Origin: Opitutales bacterium
GTDB taxonomy: Bacteria; Verrucomicrobiota; Verrucomicrobiia; Opitutales; Oceanipulchritudinaceae
Direction of reading: 5' to 3'
NCBI GenBank assembly: GCA_020831485.1
Contig: JAFIGG010000006.1
Span: forward strand, 17,276-81,275
DNA: 64,000 nt
Shown here: piece after piece, positions 1 through 13,839 of the stretch
How the letters are laid out: each line of letters starts with the position of its first letter
How positions within the stretch are numbered: position 1 is the first letter of the stretch
The notes under the pieces: generated by a model
Told to the model about the DNA's origin: nothing
What the model saw: the letters and a program-made list of their open reading frames with translations, nothing else
Database searches by the model: none
Made by a program: the position numbers and the translations under genes

Positions 1-476
1 AGGGAGGCGAGGTCCACGGCTGCCTCGGTGTGGCCGGCGCGTTGAAGCACACCACCCGGCCGGGCGCGCAGTGGGAAGATGTGACCCGGCTGCACGAGCA
101 GGTCGGCCGTGGACTGGGGGTTGGCGAGGAGTTGAATCGTGTGGCAGCGGTCGGCGGCGGAAATCCCGGTTGTAATGCCTTCCGCGGCGTCAACGCTGAC
201 AGTGAAATCGGTGCTGTGGGATTCGCGGTTGTTGGCCACCATTGGATTGATACCAAGGCGCTTAAGCTGCGGTTCGGTAGTGGGGACACAGATGAGGCCG
301 CGTGCGTGGCGGATCATCATGTTTATTTTTTCCGGTGTGGCGAGGGTTCCGGCCAAAACGAGATCGCCCTCGTTTTCCCGGTCCTCATCGTCAGTGACGA
401 TCACCAGTTCGCCCGCCGCTATGGCGTCGATCGCTTCGGGGATGGTGTCGAAAGTGTCCGCATCAGCTGGTAGCAT
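1..476 (-). CDS. ribB: 3,4-dihydroxy-2-butanone 4-phosphate synthase domain (RibB or RibBA), 5' part
   Basis: The reverse strand reads into a DHBP synthase, which converts ribulose 5-phosphate to the four-carbon precursor of riboflavin. I chose the ATG at 476; the frame is open upstream only to a stop near 510. Visible family motifs are DDEDRENEGDL near residues 25-35, which supplies acidic metal ligands, and RAGHTEAAVDLAS at the window edge. About 158 codons are present and the rest lies beyond base 1, so I cannot tell a lone RibB from a RibBA fusion with GTP cyclohydrolase II. The gene is divergent from the TPR envelope operon, with about 120 bases between the two starts. No FMN riboswitch is visible in that gap. 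Confidence 0.88.
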   Translation of the reverse strand, partial: MLPADADTFDTIPEAIDAIAAGELVIVTDDEDRENEGDLVLAGTLATPEKINMMIRHARGLICVPTTEPQLKRLGINPMVANNRESHSTDFTVSVDAAEGITTGISAADRCHTIQLLANPQSTADLLVQPGHIFPLRARPGGVLQRAGHTEAAVDLAS

Positions 477-597
477 GGGGGCGTAGGCTGGCAGCCGGGT
501 GGGTGATTGTCAAATAACCAGAACATCTGAAATTCGGATAGAGACTTTCTCTTGCCTTGGCGCAGGTGTCGCGAAAGATGGGATGCTTTAAGCGTTG

Positions 598-3234
598 ATG
601 CGAAATCCCGTTTTAATAATCCTGTTGGCCGTAGGCTTCTGTCTGCCTGCGTTTTCCGGCGTGGCAGTTGCTCAGGCTTCTCCCGCGGGCGCTGTGCCCT
701 TGGTCGATGTTCCGGTGGACAGTTTGGAGTGGGCGCGTGACCGCCTGCGGATCGAAGCGGCGGAATCGGCGCTCGCCAGTGGCTTTCCTGCCTTCGCTCT
801 TGAGTTATTGCCTGAAGCTTCGGACCGCAGCTACTGGGCCGATTCGGTATTGGAGTCGGTCTGGCTGATTCGTTTGCGGTCCTGGGTCGCGCTTGGGAAT
901 ATGAGTCGGGCAGGGGCTGCGCTGCGGGCCTATCCGTTGCCTGACAATGACAGCCTGCGCCTGATCGAGGCTGCCATCGCATTCAGTCAGAACCAGCGTT
1001 CACGCATGCTGGAATTGTTGGCGGCGATCGATTCCGATCGACTCGACCGTGATGAGCGCGCCTGGTATGCATTGTTTCGGGCCCTAAATTATCAGGCGGA
1101 CCGAAACCTCGATGTTGCCTCGGACTGGTTTCAGCGGGCCGAGCAGCTTGCGGACTCGGCCGTACTTCGTGCCAATTTTGAGATTACACGATTTCGCCAG
1201 GAACTACGGGGCGGCCCGCCGAGCGAGGCGACTTTGGGTGGTTTGAGGGAAACCGCACGCCATTTGCAGGGCGAGCTCGGCGGCTTTGAAGCCGCGCGCC
1301 TGCTGGCCATCGGCTTGGCGCAGCATGGCCGCATGGAAGAGGCTTTGCAGCTGATTGACCGTCAGTTGCAAATGCCCGGACTCACCCGCTCGGGTTTGCG
1401 GCCGCAGTTTCTGTTTTTATTGGGCATGATCGCCGGTGAGCACAGTGGGCGCGGACGGCTGGCCCTGACCCAGCTTATTTCAGATACATCCGCAGACCTT
1501 TACACCCTTGAAGCGGCATTGTTTTTGCTCGCGCAGGGGTCCACTGATGGCAATCCCCGGGCCCGTTTTCTGGAGGCCTTGAGTGAGTGGTTGGATTCCC
1601 CCAGGCCTCATCCCCTGCGACAGCAGATGCTGGCCCTGAGGGCCACGCTCGCCGCTGCCGGGGGCGCCGTCGCCGAAGCGGAAACGGATGCGCAGGCGCT
1701 GTTGCAGAATTACCCGGATTCGCCGCTGGCGGTTGAGGCCCTGCGCCTGCTGGCGCAGCTGTCCTGGGAAAGGGAGCCTCCCCGTTACCGGACCGCTGCC
1801 GGCTACCTGAACCGCCTCCGCCAGCGGATTCCAGAGGGCGCGCGCCGGGCCCAACTGGGGCTTCTGATGGCAGACTGCTATTATTTGAACGGAGACTTTG
1901 TCAGTGCTTCGGACGCCTACAGTAGCGTCCTGCAGGAGTTGCGGGATCCTGAGCTCATCGCTCGGGCTCTGTATCAGCAGGTTCAGTCTGAAATAGAAGC
2001 CGGTCGTCTGGACCGCGCGACGGCAATCCTCGACAATGCGGGCTCGGAGGGACGTCTGGACGCCGGAACCCGTTGGAGGGCCGAATGGAATTTGATGGAC
2101 GCACTCAAGGCCGGGGATGCAGTCGACGGGGCGCTTGAGCGCCTCGAAAACCTGCTTTCCGATTCCGGTATGACCGTTGCTGCGGATACTGAGCTGTCGG
2201 TGCGCCTGGCCTGGCTGCGTGCGCGCTTGACTCTGGATATCGGTGCTCCAGATTCCGCTCTGGAGCAGTCTCAGGTCCTGCTGGCGCGCTTGAGGGACGG
2301 CGATGGAAGCTACACCCAGTTGCAAGGGGAGTTGCGCGATGGGGTTATAAGCCATACCCTGATGCTGATCGGGGAGGCGTGGTATGCGCTCGGGGATGCG
2401 TCCGAGGCTCAGGCTGTATTCGCTCAATTGCGTGAGGAATTTGAGGGCTCGGGGCCTGCTATTCTGTCCTTTCTGGTTGAGGCGCGCCAGTCGGCGAGGG
2501 GCGATGCTCTGGTGGATGCTCAGCAATCGCTGATTCAGTTGGTGAACCTGTTCCCGGACAGCCGCTACGCTCCCATCGCCCTGTGGGAGGCCGCGATTCA
2601 TGCCGAAGGGCGGGGGATTCAGTCTCAATTGCGTGAGGCGGTTCAGCTTTTGGAGCGTCTGGTCGATGACTACCCGGATCATGGCCTTGTTTTCTACGCG
2701 CGCCTGAAGCAGGGAGACCTTTTGCGGCGGTTGAATGATTTTGGCACTGCGCTGATTGTTTACGACCGCTTGATCCGTTCCCATCCCGACCATCCGGAGC
2801 GCTACCGAGCGGAGATGAGTCGGGCGGATTGCCTGCTTGCGCAGGCCAGTCAGGATCCGGATAGACTGGAAGATGCGCTGGTTGCTTACGAGCGCCTTAT
2901 GCTGCTGAGCTCGGCGCCTTCGGACCTTCGCGCGGAAGCTGTTTACAAGGCTGCGACTGTTTATCAGATCCGTGGTCAGCTCGGCGCTCGGGCGGCGACC
3001 CTGTGGTTGCTGGCCGAACGCTATCTGCAGCCTGATTCCGAGCAGTACGGAACGCTTGGTGCGAGCGGGCGCTACTGGGTCGGTCGTGGCCTGATCGCCC
3101 TGGCCGAGCAGTTGGAGAGTCAGGGTGATACCGCCGGCGCCCGGCGCCTCTACCGAGGCTTGGTCGCCCATCAGTTCCCCGGGAGCCATTTGGCTGCCCG
3201 CCGATTAAATACAGAGCCTTTTGCGATACCATGA
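598..3234 (+). CDS. Exported TPR-repeat protein, first gene of an ExbB/ExbD operon
   Basis: A protein of 878 residues. It opens with a signal peptide: a basic start, a hydrophobic stretch at about residues 5-20, and a likely cleavage after AVA near residue 25. The remainder is helical and rich in Ala, Leu, Arg and Glu, with tetratricopeptide-like spacing throughout, for example the DYPDHGLVFYARLKQGDLL segment in the C-terminal third. It is probably a periplasmic scaffold or binding protein. I prefer ATG 598 to the adjacent TTG at 595; no strong ribosome binding site separates them. Its stop overlaps the start of the exbB-like gene by four bases (ATGA), so translation is probably coupled. The link to the ExbB/ExbD motor is inferred from operon context. 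The specific function is unknown. Confidence 0.8.
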   Translation: MRNPVLIILLAVGFCLPAFSGVAVAQASPAGAVPLVDVPVDSLEWARDRLRIEAAESALASGFPAFALELLPEASDRSYWADSVLESVWLIRLRSWVALGNMSRAGAALRAYPLPDNDSLRLIEAAIAFSQNQRSRMLELLAAIDSDRLDRDERAWYALFRALNYQADRNLDVASDWFQRAEQLADSAVLRANFEITRFRQELRGGPPSEATLGGLRETARHLQGELGGFEAARLLAIGLAQHGRMEEALQLIDRQLQMPGLTRSGLRPQFLFLLGMIAGEHSGRGRLALTQLISDTSADLYTLEAALFLLAQGSTDGNPRARFLEALSEWLDSPRPHPLRQQMLALRATLAAAGGAVAEAETDAQALLQNYPDSPLAVEALRLLAQLSWEREPPRYRTAAGYLNRLRQRIPEGARRAQLGLLMADCYYLNGDFVSASDAYSSVLQELRDPELIARALYQQVQSEIEAGRLDRATAILDNAGSEGRLDAGTRWRAEWNLMDALKAGDAVDGALERLENLLSDSGMTVAADTELSVRLAWLRARLTLDIGAPDSALEQSQVLLARLRDGDGSYTQLQGELRDGVISHTLMLIGEAWYALGDASEAQAVFAQLREEFEGSGPAILSFLVEARQSARGDALVDAQQSLIQLVNLFPDSRYAPIALWEAAIHAEGRGIQSQLREAVQLLERLVDDYPDHGLVFYARLKQGDLLRRLNDFGTALIVYDRLIRSHPDHPERYRAEMSRADCLLAQASQDPDRLEDALVAYERLMLLSSAPSDLRAEAVYKAATVYQIRGQLGARAATLWLLAERYLQPDSEQYGTLGASGRYWVGRGLIALAEQLESQGDTAGARRLYRGLVAHQFPGSHLAARRLNTEPFAIP

Positions 3235-3908
3235 TGGATGTTTACCTTGAATACTCTCTCCTCGAAAGGGGAGGACCCCTGGTCTGGCTGCTGTTTGCGG
3301 TCAGCCTGTTTGGCTTTACCATTTTTGTGGAGCGCCTTCTCTTTCTCCATAAGGGGCAGATCCGCACGGAACCCTTCCTGGACGGTATTAAAAACCTGCT
3401 CGGCAAGGGCCGCTTGGTGGAGGCCCTGACAGTTTGTGAAGAGACCCCGGGGCCGGTCCCGGGGGTTGTCAAAGCCGCTTTGTTGCATGCGCGGGAAGAC
3501 GAGGCCTCTTTGCGGCGGTCAATCGAATCGGCAGCGCTGGTGGAGATTCCCATTCTTGAGCGGCGTATTGCAGCTTTGGCAGCCATTGCACGGATCGCAC
3601 CCCTGCTCGGCCTGATTGGTACTTTATTGGCGCTTATGGGCGGGTTTATGGCTCTACAGCGGGGCGATGCTACAGCTTATCCCACTTTTGGAGCGCTCGT
3701 GGGAACCGTTGGGGAGGCATTTTTGACAACTGTAATTGGGCTGATCATTGCGGTGATGTCGCACGTCGCCCATCATTTTCTGAGCGGGCGGGTGCGGGCT
3801 TTGGTTCACGACATGGAGTATGCCGGGCACCATTTGATGCAGCACCTGCTAAACGGTGATGCCGCAAATGGCCCGAAAACGGAGCTTAAAGATGTCGAGC
3901 CTGGTTGA
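3231..3908 (+). CDS. exbB: MotA/TolQ/ExbB family proton-channel protein
   Basis: A 225-residue inner-membrane protein with the three-helix layout of ExbB/TolQ. There is an early helix (about residues 15-35), a long cytoplasmic loop with conserved charged patches, and two C-terminal helices (about 120-145 and 155-180). The segments IARIAPLLGLIGTLLALMGGF and GTVGEAFLTTVIGLIIAV match the family signature. It should form the stator of a proton-driven motor with the ExbD-like protein encoded next. Its start overlaps the TPR gene stop, and its own end overlaps the exbD-like start, so all are one operon. Sequence alone does not separate ExbB from TolQ; the TonB-like fourth gene slightly favours an Exb-type system. 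Confidence 0.85.
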   Translation: MMDVYLEYSLLERGGPLVWLLFAVSLFGFTIFVERLLFLHKGQIRTEPFLDGIKNLLGKGRLVEALTVCEETPGPVPGVVKAALLHAREDEASLRRSIESAALVEIPILERRIAALAAIARIAPLLGLIGTLLALMGGFMALQRGDATAYPTFGALVGTVGEAFLTTVIGLIIAVMSHVAHHFLSGRVRALVHDMEYAGHHLMQHLLNGDAANGPKTELKDVEPG

Positions 3909-4347
3909 TCCTCTTAATTTGCAGCAGCGCATGCGGCGGCGCCCACAGGGCGGTCTGGATCCAACCCCATTTATCGACCTGTTGATCATTCTGGCGGTCT
4001 TTGCGCTGGCTGTTTCCCGCTTCGTTCAGGCCCCCGGCATGGAGCTGGATCTCGTGCGGGCAACCAGCTTTACGCACACGCTGGCCACTCCCACGGCCGC
4101 TCTAACCATCGATCTGCACGGCTCCGTATTCTTTCAGGGGCTGAAAATTCCTGAGGAACGGCTGGCTTCCACCTTGCGTGCTTACGTCGAGCAACAAGCC
4201 CAGGAACCACTGGTTCTGCTGGTGATGGCAGATGTGAGCATGAATCTGGAACACCTGTTTGGGTTGATGGACATGGCCCGTGAAGCGGGCTTTCACCAGG
4301 TCCAGCTTGCTGCCGAAGATATATGGTCCGGACAAAACCCGTTTTGA
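3892..4347 (+). CDS. exbD: ExbD/TolR family biopolymer transport protein
   Basis: A 151-residue partner of the ExbB-like protein. It has a short basic cytoplasmic tail, one transmembrane helix (about residues 26-45) and a periplasmic domain. The helix carries the essential family aspartate in TPFIDLLIIL (Asp29), the residue that relays protons. An upstream in-frame ATG at 3856 exists. I chose ATG 3892 because GGAG sits just before it and because it removes an implausible basic extension. The gene overlaps the 3' end of the exbB-like gene by 17 bases. The periplasmic part contains the usual paired-repeat region ending in LMDMAREAGFHQVQLA, where TolR/ExbD proteins fold into a ferredoxin-like domain. 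Confidence 0.85.
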   Translation: MSSLVDPLNLQQRMRRRPQGGLDPTPFIDLLIILAVFALAVSRFVQAPGMELDLVRATSFTHTLATPTAALTIDLHGSVFFQGLKIPEERLASTLRAYVEQQAQEPLVLLVMADVSMNLEHLFGLMDMAREAGFHQVQLAAEDIWSGQNPF

Positions 4348-4350
4348 GCG

Positions 4351-5121
4351 ATGGAGAGCCCCTGGAAGCGCAATCCCTTTTCAATGCCCCTGATCGCAAT
4401 TGCGATCGCGGTAGGAGGCTTGGCGGTTCACGTTGCCGGCCTGTTTTGGATTCAGGTTGAGATGCCTGAGAAGCAATCTCCGGTTCGGGACGAAGCCTTT
4501 GTTTTTTTTCTTTCCGGCAAGGAAGGTGCGCTTGATTCCATGCTCGCCGAGCAGGCGGCCTTGCGCGATCCCGCTTCGCTGTTCCTGCCGACCCGTTGGA
4601 ATCACGCTGCCGACATCAATCAGGTTGCCAGCTTGCAGGAGGAAACCGAACTGTTTTCGTCCTATCCCCCTGATCTGACCCTGGCGGGTATCCGGTTGCC
4701 GACCCCCCAATCCGTTGGCAGCGTACCATCTTTCAATGAGCTGGTGCCCGCTGAAGCTCGCTTGGATCTACGTGGTTTTGGGCGCCGGGGCCAGTTGCTG
4801 CCCGAAACTTCGCTTGCTGCAGCACCTGAGATCCGGAACTTGCGGCTGGTGGGAGAGGCGGTCGACACGGTCAGTGGCAGGCGACAGTATGTGAGCCTGC
4901 CGATGGACAGCGACCGGATGCCCTTTGAAGGGATTCCTGATCCAGCGGTCACCAGTCATCAGATAGTTCACGGCCGCCTGCCGGGAAGCGTTCAGCTCGA
5001 CCGCTCATCCGGTTTCTCGGATTGGGACCTCCAGCTTCTGGAGCGCATTGATGCCGGCTACATTCGGCCTGCAACCGGCGACGGTTACTGGCGCATCACC
5101 TGGTATTCTCTTGAGGAATGA
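4351..5121 (+). CDS. TonB-like membrane-anchored periplasmic protein
   Basis: A 256-residue protein starting three bases after the exbD-like stop. It has one N-terminal transmembrane anchor at about residues 12-36 and a periplasmic remainder. The middle is rich in Pro, Leu and charged residues. The C-terminal 60 residues end in an aromatic segment (GDGYWRITWYSLEE) that could be a small beta domain. Topology and operon position (fourth after TPR, ExbB and ExbD) are those of a TonB- or TolA-type energy transducer. I see no long Pro-rich spacer and no convincing TonB C-terminal motif, so the name is positional. It is the last gene before the tRNA-Thr/tuf block. Confidence 0.6.
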   Translation: MESPWKRNPFSMPLIAIAIAVGGLAVHVAGLFWIQVEMPEKQSPVRDEAFVFFLSGKEGALDSMLAEQAALRDPASLFLPTRWNHAADINQVASLQEETELFSSYPPDLTLAGIRLPTPQSVGSVPSFNELVPAEARLDLRGFGRRGQLLPETSLAAAPEIRNLRLVGEAVDTVSGRRQYVSLPMDSDRMPFEGIPDPAVTSHQIVHGRLPGSVQLDRSSGFSDWDLQLLERIDAGYIRPATGDGYWRITWYSLEE

Positions 5122-5256
5122 AGACGGCTGTCCATTGTAGGGAGTTAGACTTGCTGCAGCTTTTCAAAAAAAACCGATTCTTACCCGAATTATACTTGAC
5201 CTTCGAGGGCTGGCTCAGCAAATTGCGCAACTTTCTTCGAATCCTTTTCTACATGC

Positions 5257-5332
<76 letters not shown>

Positions 5333-5408
5333 TGTCTTAAAGATTCATTAAAGTTCAATCCATTCATCGCGTTTTTCGCACTAATTCAAATCAAACCGAA
5401 TAGCTACC

Positions 5409-6599
<1,191 letters not shown>

Positions 6600-6629
6600 T
6601 TAACTTTCCGGGTATAAACCTTTTCGGTT

Positions 6630-6657
6630 GCCGGGTGTCCTGTAAAGGGCTCCCGGC
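6630..6657 (+). promoter_or_regulatory. Inverted repeat between tuf and tRNA-Trp
   Basis: GCCGGG at 6630-6635 can pair with CCCGGC at 6652-6657 around a 16-base loop, and a pyrimidine-rich TTCCCTCTTCTC follows. It may be a weak terminator or a processing site that separates the tuf mRNA from tRNA-Trp. There is no clean T run, so termination would be partial at most. Confidence 0.35.
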
Positions 6658-6678
6658 TTCCCTCTTCTCAAATTTTGC

Positions 6679-6754
6679 AGGGCAGTAGCTCAATTGGTAG
6701 AGTAGTGGTCTCCAAAACCATTGGTTGGGGGTTCGAGTCCCTCCTGCCCTGCCA
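6679..6754 (+). tRNA. tRNA-Trp (anticodon CCA)
   Basis: A cloverleaf of 76 bases including an encoded CCA end. The acceptor arms are 6679-6685 and 6744-6750. The anticodon stem is 6705-6709 with 6717-6721, and the anticodon CCA lies at 6712-6714. It sits 25 bases upstream of secE, so it must be cut out of a tuf-tRNA-secE transcript or have its own promoter. Confidence 0.96.
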
Positions 6755-6779
6755 TCTTTTCTCTTAAATCTAATCCACA

Positions 6780-6986
6780 ATGGCGAACCCATTTCGAAAA
6801 ATCCGCATCTTCTTCGGGGAAACCTCGCTGGAGTTGAAAAAGGCCGTCTGGCCGACCAAGACCGAACTGCGTGACAGCACGATCGTTGTCTTTATTGCTA
6901 CGATCCTGTTAGGTATTTACGTGGCTGTGGCTGACTTCAGTGTTTATAACTGGGTGCAGCTGCTGACGAATTGGGTGCGTGGTTAA
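6780..6986 (+). CDS. secE: Preprotein translocase subunit SecE
   Basis: A 68-residue short-form SecE. It has an amphipathic cytoplasmic N-terminal segment containing the family signature ELKKAVWPTKTELRDST (about residues 19-35) followed by a single transmembrane helix (about 38-58). It clamps the SecY channel. It lies directly downstream of tRNA-Trp and 47 bases upstream of nusG, the standard pairing. The usual neighbour rpmG (ribosomal protein L33) is not present between tuf and secE. Confidence 0.92.
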   Translation: MANPFRKIRIFFGETSLELKKAVWPTKTELRDSTIVVFIATILLGIYVAVADFSVYNWVQLLTNWVRG

Positions 6987-7033
6987 GGCTCCGCCCGTGG
7001 AATCCTATTTTGTATCTATTAAGAGAAGGTTGA

Positions 7034-7624
7034 ATGGTGTCTGAAGTTAGCAATCCGATTCGCGATGGCCAGTGGTATGTGGTCCAGGTCCTCTCCAACA
7101 AGGAGCAGGCGGCCAAACGTTACATTGATCGCTACATCGCTGACAACGAATTGGAAGACTACATCTTTGAGGTGTTGATGCCGACCGAGACCGTATCCGA
7201 GGTCAAGCAGGGCAAAAAGTCCCAGCGCCAGCGCAAGCTCTACCCAGGGTACATCTTCATTCACTGTCGTTTGTATGACGAGGATGGGGTGGTCAACCAG
7301 AAGGTTTGGTATTACATCAACGGTGCGGATGGCGTCATCGGCTTTGCCGGCGGCAAGAAACCCGCCGCACTCAAAACCTCCGAGATTGAACGCATTCTCA
7401 ACCAGGTTGCTGAAGCCGAAGGTAAGGAAGTGCCAAAAGTTCAGTATGAAGTGGGTGAAGAAGTCAAAATCACCGATGGACCTTTCCTTAATCTCAACGG
7501 CCGGATCGACGAAATCGATCCCGATCGCGGCAAGCTCAAAATTTCAGTGTCGATTTTCGGCCGCTTTACTCCGGTTGAACTGGAATACTGGCAGGTCGAA
7601 CGCATTACCGAAGAAAACAACTAA
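7034..7624 (+). CDS. nusG: Transcription termination/antitermination protein NusG
   Basis: A 196-residue NusG. It has an N-terminal NGN domain, in which QWYVVQVLSNKEQAAK begins near residue 12 and KLYPGYIFIH lies near residue 70, and a C-terminal KOW domain carrying DGPFLNLNGRIDEIDPDRGK. It binds RNA polymerase and links it to Rho or to ribosomal protein S10. It is slightly longer than the 181-residue E. coli protein, mostly through the N-terminus and a short insertion in the NGN domain. It lies between secE and rplK, as in most bacteria. Confidence 0.96.
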   Translation: MVSEVSNPIRDGQWYVVQVLSNKEQAAKRYIDRYIADNELEDYIFEVLMPTETVSEVKQGKKSQRQRKLYPGYIFIHCRLYDEDGVVNQKVWYYINGADGVIGFAGGKKPAALKTSEIERILNQVAEAEGKEVPKVQYEVGEEVKITDGPFLNLNGRIDEIDPDRGKLKISVSIFGRFTPVELEYWQVERITEENN

Positions 7625-7693
7625 TTAAATGACGTCCTGGCACCGAGATGCCTCTTCTTCGGAGTAGGGGACAGAAAAACCTAGCAAATCCCA

Positions 7694-8119
7694 ATGGCTA
7701 AAAAAATTACAGGAACCATCAAGTTGCAGCTTCCGGCTGGATCTGCCAATCCGGCACCTCCGGTTGGTCCCGCTCTCGGTGCGGCCGGTGTGAACATCAT
7801 GGCCTTTTGTAAGGACTTCAATGCCCGTACAAAAGACCAGGCTGGCACGATTCTGCCGACTGTTATCACGGTCTATGCAGACCGCTCGTTTACCTTTATC
7901 ACCAAGTCGCCTCCGGCTTCTATCCTCCTCAAAAAGGCGGCTGGAATTGCCAAGGGTTCGGGTGTTCCGAACAAAGACAAGGTCGGCAAGGTGACCCGCA
8001 AGCAGGTCGCAGAAATCGCTGAAACCAAGAAAAAGGACCTCAATGCCAACTCGCCGGAAGCAGCTGGCCTGATCATCGAGGGCACCGCCCGCTCGATGGG
8101 CATTGAAGTCATCGACTGA
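7694..8119 (+). CDS. rplK: 50S ribosomal protein L11
   Basis: A 141-residue L11, the protein at the base of the L7/L12 stalk that binds the GTPase-associated region of 23S rRNA. The N-terminal [20 protein letters not shown] segment (thiostrepton-site prolines) and the C-terminal RNA-binding domain with [10 protein letters not shown] are both present. Length is standard. It begins 69 bases after nusG and precedes rplA by 48 bases in the usual L11-L1 pair. Confidence 0.97.
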   Translation: MAKKITGTIKLQLPAGSANPAPPVGPALGAAGVNIMAFCKDFNARTKDQAGTILPTVITVYADRSFTFITKSPPASILLKKAAGIAKGSGVPNKDKVGKVTRKQVAEIAETKKKDLNANSPEAAGLIIEGTARSMGIEVID

Positions 8120-8167
8120 TTCGCTTTTTGAACAAACGCTAAAACCTCCACGGAGGGAGTTTATATC

Positions 8168-8866
8168 ATGCCCAATACAAGCAAACGCATTAATCAGGCC
8201 CGGTCGTCATTTGACCGCCTGAACAAATATCCGCTCGACGAGGCCATTGAGGTTCTCGCCAAGTTTCCCGCCGCAGGCTTCGACGAAACCGTCGAGCTAT
8301 CCGCGCATCTCGGTGTCGATCCGCGCCAATCCAATCAGATGGTTCGCGGTATTGTTGAGCTGCCAAATGGCTCTGGCAAGTCGGTGCGTATTGTCGCTTT
8401 CTGTGACAATGCGGATGCTGCCAAGGAAGCGGGTGCAGTTGAGGCCGGAATGGACGACCTGATCGCCAAGGTGCTCGACGGCTGGACCGATTTCGACGTC
8501 GCAGTCGCCACGCCTGCAGCGATGAAAGAAGTGCGCAAGGTCGCCCGTGTCCTCGGACCCCGCGGCCTGATGCCGAATCCAAAATCCGGAACGGTGACCG
8601 ACGATGTCGAAGCTACCATCCAGAGCTTGAAAGCCGGTGGCCGTGTTGAGTTCAAAATGGACAAGACCGCCAATATTGGAGTGGTTGTCGGCAAACGTTC
8701 TTTCAACGCCGAGCAGTTGAAGGAAAACCTGGAAACTGTTATTGAGGCGATTGGCAAGGTCAAACCTAGCGGCCTCAAGGGGCAGCGCTACATTCGTTCG
8801 ATGTCGATTTCCGGCACCATGACACCAGGAGTCCGTTTGGACCCCTCCATCTACGCAAAATACTAA
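8168..8866 (+). CDS. rplA: 50S ribosomal protein L1
   Basis: A 232-residue two-domain L1 that forms the mobile stalk near the E site. The family region GPRGLMPNPKSGTV lies around residues 136-149. In many bacteria L1 also represses its own operon by binding an mRNA site resembling its rRNA target. I looked at the 48 bases upstream and see only a strong GGAGGGAG ribosome binding site, not a clear mimic. It lies 15 bases before rplJ. Confidence 0.97.
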   Translation: MPNTSKRINQARSSFDRLNKYPLDEAIEVLAKFPAAGFDETVELSAHLGVDPRQSNQMVRGIVELPNGSGKSVRIVAFCDNADAAKEAGAVEAGMDDLIAKVLDGWTDFDVAVATPAAMKEVRKVARVLGPRGLMPNPKSGTVTDDVEATIQSLKAGGRVEFKMDKTANIGVVVGKRSFNAEQLKENLETVIEAIGKVKPSGLKGQRYIRSMSISGTMTPGVRLDPSIYAKY

Positions 8867-8881
8867 TTCGAGGAATCCGTC

Positions 8882-9400
8882 ATGCAGATTGAAAAGAAAT
8901 TTTTAGTAGAAGAAACCGGAGGCTACCTCGACAAGTCGGACTACGTCTTCTTCGCAGATTTTACCAAAGTCACGGTTGCCGAGACCGAAAACCTGCGCAA
9001 GCAATTGGCTGAATATGGCGCAGAGTTTCACGTGGTCAAGAACCGCATTCTCAGCCGTGCAGCCCAGGAGCGCGAGATCGAAATCGCCTCCGAGTTGCTG
9101 TCTGGTCCGACCGCTATTGTGGTCGGCGGCACCAACCCTCCCGGCGTAGCCAAGGTTCTTGAAAAGTTCATAAAGGACACCAAGAAGCTTGAGGTTAAGG
9201 GTGGATCCCTGTCCAAAAACCCATTGAGTGCTGCCGAGATCACTGAGTTGTCCAAGCTGCCGACCGAGGAAGTCCTCAAGGCCCAGTTGCTTGGACTCCT
9301 CAATCAGCCAGCAACCATGCTGGTACGCGTCGTTCAGGCCGTGCCGCAGAGCATGCTCAATGTCCTCCAGGCCAAAGCCGACAAGGAAGGCGAAGCCTGA
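8882..9400 (+). CDS. rplJ: 50S ribosomal protein L10
   Basis: A 172-residue L10 that anchors L7/L12 dimers to the ribosome. The N-terminal rRNA-binding part includes VKNRILSRAAQE and LSGPTAIVVG. The C-terminal helix (NQPATMLVRVVQAVPQSMLNVLQAK) is where L7/L12 dimers dock. It follows rplA after only 15 bases, so a long L10-type autoregulatory leader is unlikely here. A 107-base gap with a hairpin separates it from rplL. Confidence 0.96.
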   Translation: MQIEKKFLVEETGGYLDKSDYVFFADFTKVTVAETENLRKQLAEYGAEFHVVKNRILSRAAQEREIEIASELLSGPTAIVVGGTNPPGVAKVLEKFIKDTKKLEVKGGSLSKNPLSAAEITELSKLPTEEVLKAQLLGLLNQPATMLVRVVQAVPQSMLNVLQAKADKEGEA

Positions 9401-9428
9401 TCGTTTCAATTTAACCCGAATGAAGTGG

Positions 9429-9448
9429 TTAGGGAGAAAGCTCCTTAA
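9429..9448 (+). promoter_or_regulatory. Hairpin in the rplJ-rplL intergenic region
   Basis: TTAGGGAG at 9429-9436 pairs with CTCCTTAA at 9441-9448 around the loop AAAG, giving eight pairs with one G-T. No T run follows. It may be an mRNA processing or stability element that helps give rplL its higher expression relative to rplJ. Confidence 0.35.
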
Positions 9449-9507
9449 ACGTCAAAAGCACATGCCGTGCGAGTCGCGCTAATCACATCGGAAAGGAAAG
9501 ACACACT

Positions 9508-9894
<387 letters not shown>

Positions 9895-9925
9895 ACTGAA
9901 CAGTTATCGTTCAAATCTTATTTCC

Positions 9926-9968
9926 AAACAGCCAGTCAGGTCCGTTCATGGACCTGTCTGGCCTGTTT
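9926..9968 (+). terminator. Large hairpin between rplL and rpoB (probable attenuator)
   Basis: AAACAG (9926-9931), CCAG and CAGGTCC (9937-9943) pair with GGACCTG (9950-9956), CTGG and CTGTTT (9963-9968), with one mismatch and one bulged C. This is a 17-pair arm. The 3' side runs into TGTGTTTTCTCTC, a weak T tract. E. coli has a partial terminator and an RNase III site at this same junction, which lowers rpoBC expression relative to rplL. The same role is likely here. Confidence 0.6.
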
Positions 9969-10036
9969 GTGTTTTCTCTCTTTCCCGTTCCTGTTCCGGA
10001 ATCTCACCCGCGTAATATTCCAAATCGATCCAACAT

Positions 10037-13816
<3,780 letters not shown>

Positions 13817-13839
13817 CGCAAATTTATTTTTAAGCTGCC

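Noticed and set aside
419..982. Minus-strand open frame of 187 codons at the ribB/TPR junction
   Set aside because: It overlaps the ribB start and the TPR gene in other frames and has no family features; it is a shadow frame.
5191..5224. TATACT and TTGACC before tRNA-Thr as a promoter
   Set aside because: The two are in the wrong order, and no acceptable partner element lies at 16-18 bases from either.
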